Shown here piece after piece: positions 63,446 through 64,000 of a stretch of 64,000 bases of DNA. This DNA comes from an uncultured Pluralibacter sp. Lineage in GTDB: Bacteria; Pseudomonadota; Gammaproteobacteria; Enterobacterales; Enterobacteriaceae. The stretch spans positions 1-64,000 of the forward strand of contig NZ_CAJYMB010000059.1 of the NCBI RefSeq assembly GCF_913775985.1, in the 5' to 3' direction. Each line of letters starts with the position of its first letter. Positions within the stretch are counted from its first letter, which is position 1. Below the pieces are notes generated by a model. It saw only the letters and a list, made by a program, of their open reading frames with translations. It was not told the origin of the DNA and did not search any database. Made by a program: the position numbers and the translations under genes.

Positions 63446-64000
63446 ATGCAACGTTATTCCGGATTTGGCCTGCTGAAACACAGCCTCAGCTTTCACGAGA
63501 ACTGGCAGCGGGTGTGGCGTAATCCCACGCCGAAGAAAAAGTACGACGTCATCATTATCGGCGGCGGCGGGCACGGGCTCGCCACCGCCTACTACCTTGC
63601 GAAAGAGCACGGGGTGACCAACATCGCCGTGCTGGAGAAGGGGCACCTGGGCGGCGGCAATATCTGCCGCAATACCACCATCGTGCGCTCCAACTACCTG
63701 TGGGACGAGTCCGCCGCCCTGTACGAGCACTCCATGAAGCTGTGGGAAGGACTGTCGCAGGATCTCAACTACAACCAGATGTTCTCCCAGCGCGGGGTGT
63801 ATCACACCTGCCACACGCTGCAGGATCTGCGCTCCAACGAGCGGCTGGTGCACGCCAACCGCCTGCAGGGCGTAGATAACGAGATGGTCTATGGCGACCA
63901 GCTGCAAAAAGAGATCCCGGCGCTGGACTGCTCGCCGGACGCCCGCTATCCGATCCTCGGCGCCTCGGTGCAGCGCCGGGGCGGCAACGCCCGCCACGAT
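63446..64000 (+). CDS. soxB: Sarcosine oxidase beta subunit SoxB (partial)
   Basis: The first 185 residues of the heterotetrameric sarcosine oxidase beta subunit; the gene runs off the right edge. The FAD-binding motif is DVIIIGGGGHGLATAYYLA, followed by the family segment GGGNICRNTTIVRSNYLWDES. The start MQRYSGFGLLKHSL and the position after glyA agree with soxB of Pseudomonas. The remaining sox genes (soxD, soxA, soxG) are expected to the right. It oxidises sarcosine to glycine. Confidence 0.94.
   Translation, partial: MQRYSGFGLLKHSLSFHENWQRVWRNPTPKKKYDVIIIGGGGHGLATAYYLAKEHGVTNIAVLEKGHLGGGNICRNTTIVRSNYLWDESAALYEHSMKLWEGLSQDLNYNQMFSQRGVYHTCHTLQDLRSNERLVHANRLQGVDNEMVYGDQLQKEIPALDCSPDARYPILGASVQRRGGNARHD

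Noticed and set aside
61898-63997. 699-codon frame opposite glyA and soxB
   Set aside because: Antisense to two recognised genes and spans the gap between them; no domain visible.
1-64000. CRISPR arrays, tRNA or rRNA genes, transposase genes
   Set aside because: I looked for regular direct repeats, clover-leaf sequences ending in CCA and transposase motifs and found none that can be supported.

Overview
The window looks like chromosomal DNA from a GC-rich member of the Enterobacteriaceae (Klebsiella, Enterobacter, Pluralibacter or Cedecea type). The arabinose permease AraE, the nuclease YajD and the ribosomal oxygenase RoxA are close to the E. coli proteins. Several other blocks are unusual for enterics, most clearly a Pseudomonas-type aerobic glycine betaine catabolic pathway. 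Genes are dense, often with ATGA/GTGA overlaps. Lower-GC accessory patches lie at about 22.95-25.3 kb, 32.9-33.3 kb and 44.7-47.0 kb.

Layout. (1) 0-8.7 kb: an anaerobic C4-dicarboxylate module with a CitA/DcuS-CitB/DcuR two-component pair (kinase truncated by the left edge), ApbE flavin transferase, a cytoplasmic OYE-FMN-FAD fumarate reductase, a DASS carboxylate transporter and a class I fumarase. A perfect FNR palindrome lies between the divergent reductase and transporter genes. (2) 8.7-9.9 kb: roxA. (3) 10.1-17.05 kb: a LacI-controlled carbohydrate cluster (kinase, polyol-type MFS permease, SDR, YjbQ, TIM-like isomerase, xylose-isomerase-like barrel) with three related palindromic operators; a short-chain polyol or ketose such as a tetritol/tetrulose is the best substrate guess. 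(4) 17.4-19 kb: araE with AraC and CRP-like sites. (5) 19.4-28.7 kb: two convergent operons (five and three genes) that look like one uncharacterised biosynthetic and export cluster. They are separated by a small accessory island with a StbDE-type toxin-antitoxin pair, a umuC remnant and a secreted protein/zinc-ribbon pair. (6) 29-42.5 kb: gbcB/gbcA, an SDR, a decayed toxin-antitoxin locus, then etfB-etfA-dgcB-dgcA-DUF5943-dipeptidase and gbdR. (7) 43.2-47.9 kb: two adjacent antibacterial effector/immunity sets, a peptidoglycan-binding/pesticin-like lysozyme with an LprI-type inhibitor and a lipase with two ankyrin lipoproteins. (8) 48-49.5 kb: cold-shock-domain protein, yajD, small membrane protein. 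(9) 49.6-56 kb: a sulfur-ester module (arylsulfotransferase-thioredoxin fusion, ABC transporter with a double-length permease, binding protein, LysR regulator). (10) 56.1-60 kb: AaeXAB-like efflux operon with an IclR regulator. (11) 60.5-64 kb: L-serine dehydratase, and glyA followed by soxB (truncated by the right edge).

How the parts fit. GbcAB takes betaine to dimethylglycine, DgcAB with the dedicated ETF takes this to sarcosine, SoxB and partners take sarcosine to glycine, GlyA converts glycine to serine using the released one-carbon units, and serine dehydratase gives pyruvate; GbdR is the expected activator. The first module reduces fumarate under anaerobic conditions, with ApbE installing the covalent FMN on the reductase.

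Limits. All assignments come from reading motifs, gene order and remembered family features; no database search was run. Substrates of the carbohydrate cluster, the split biosynthetic cluster and the efflux pump are inferred.
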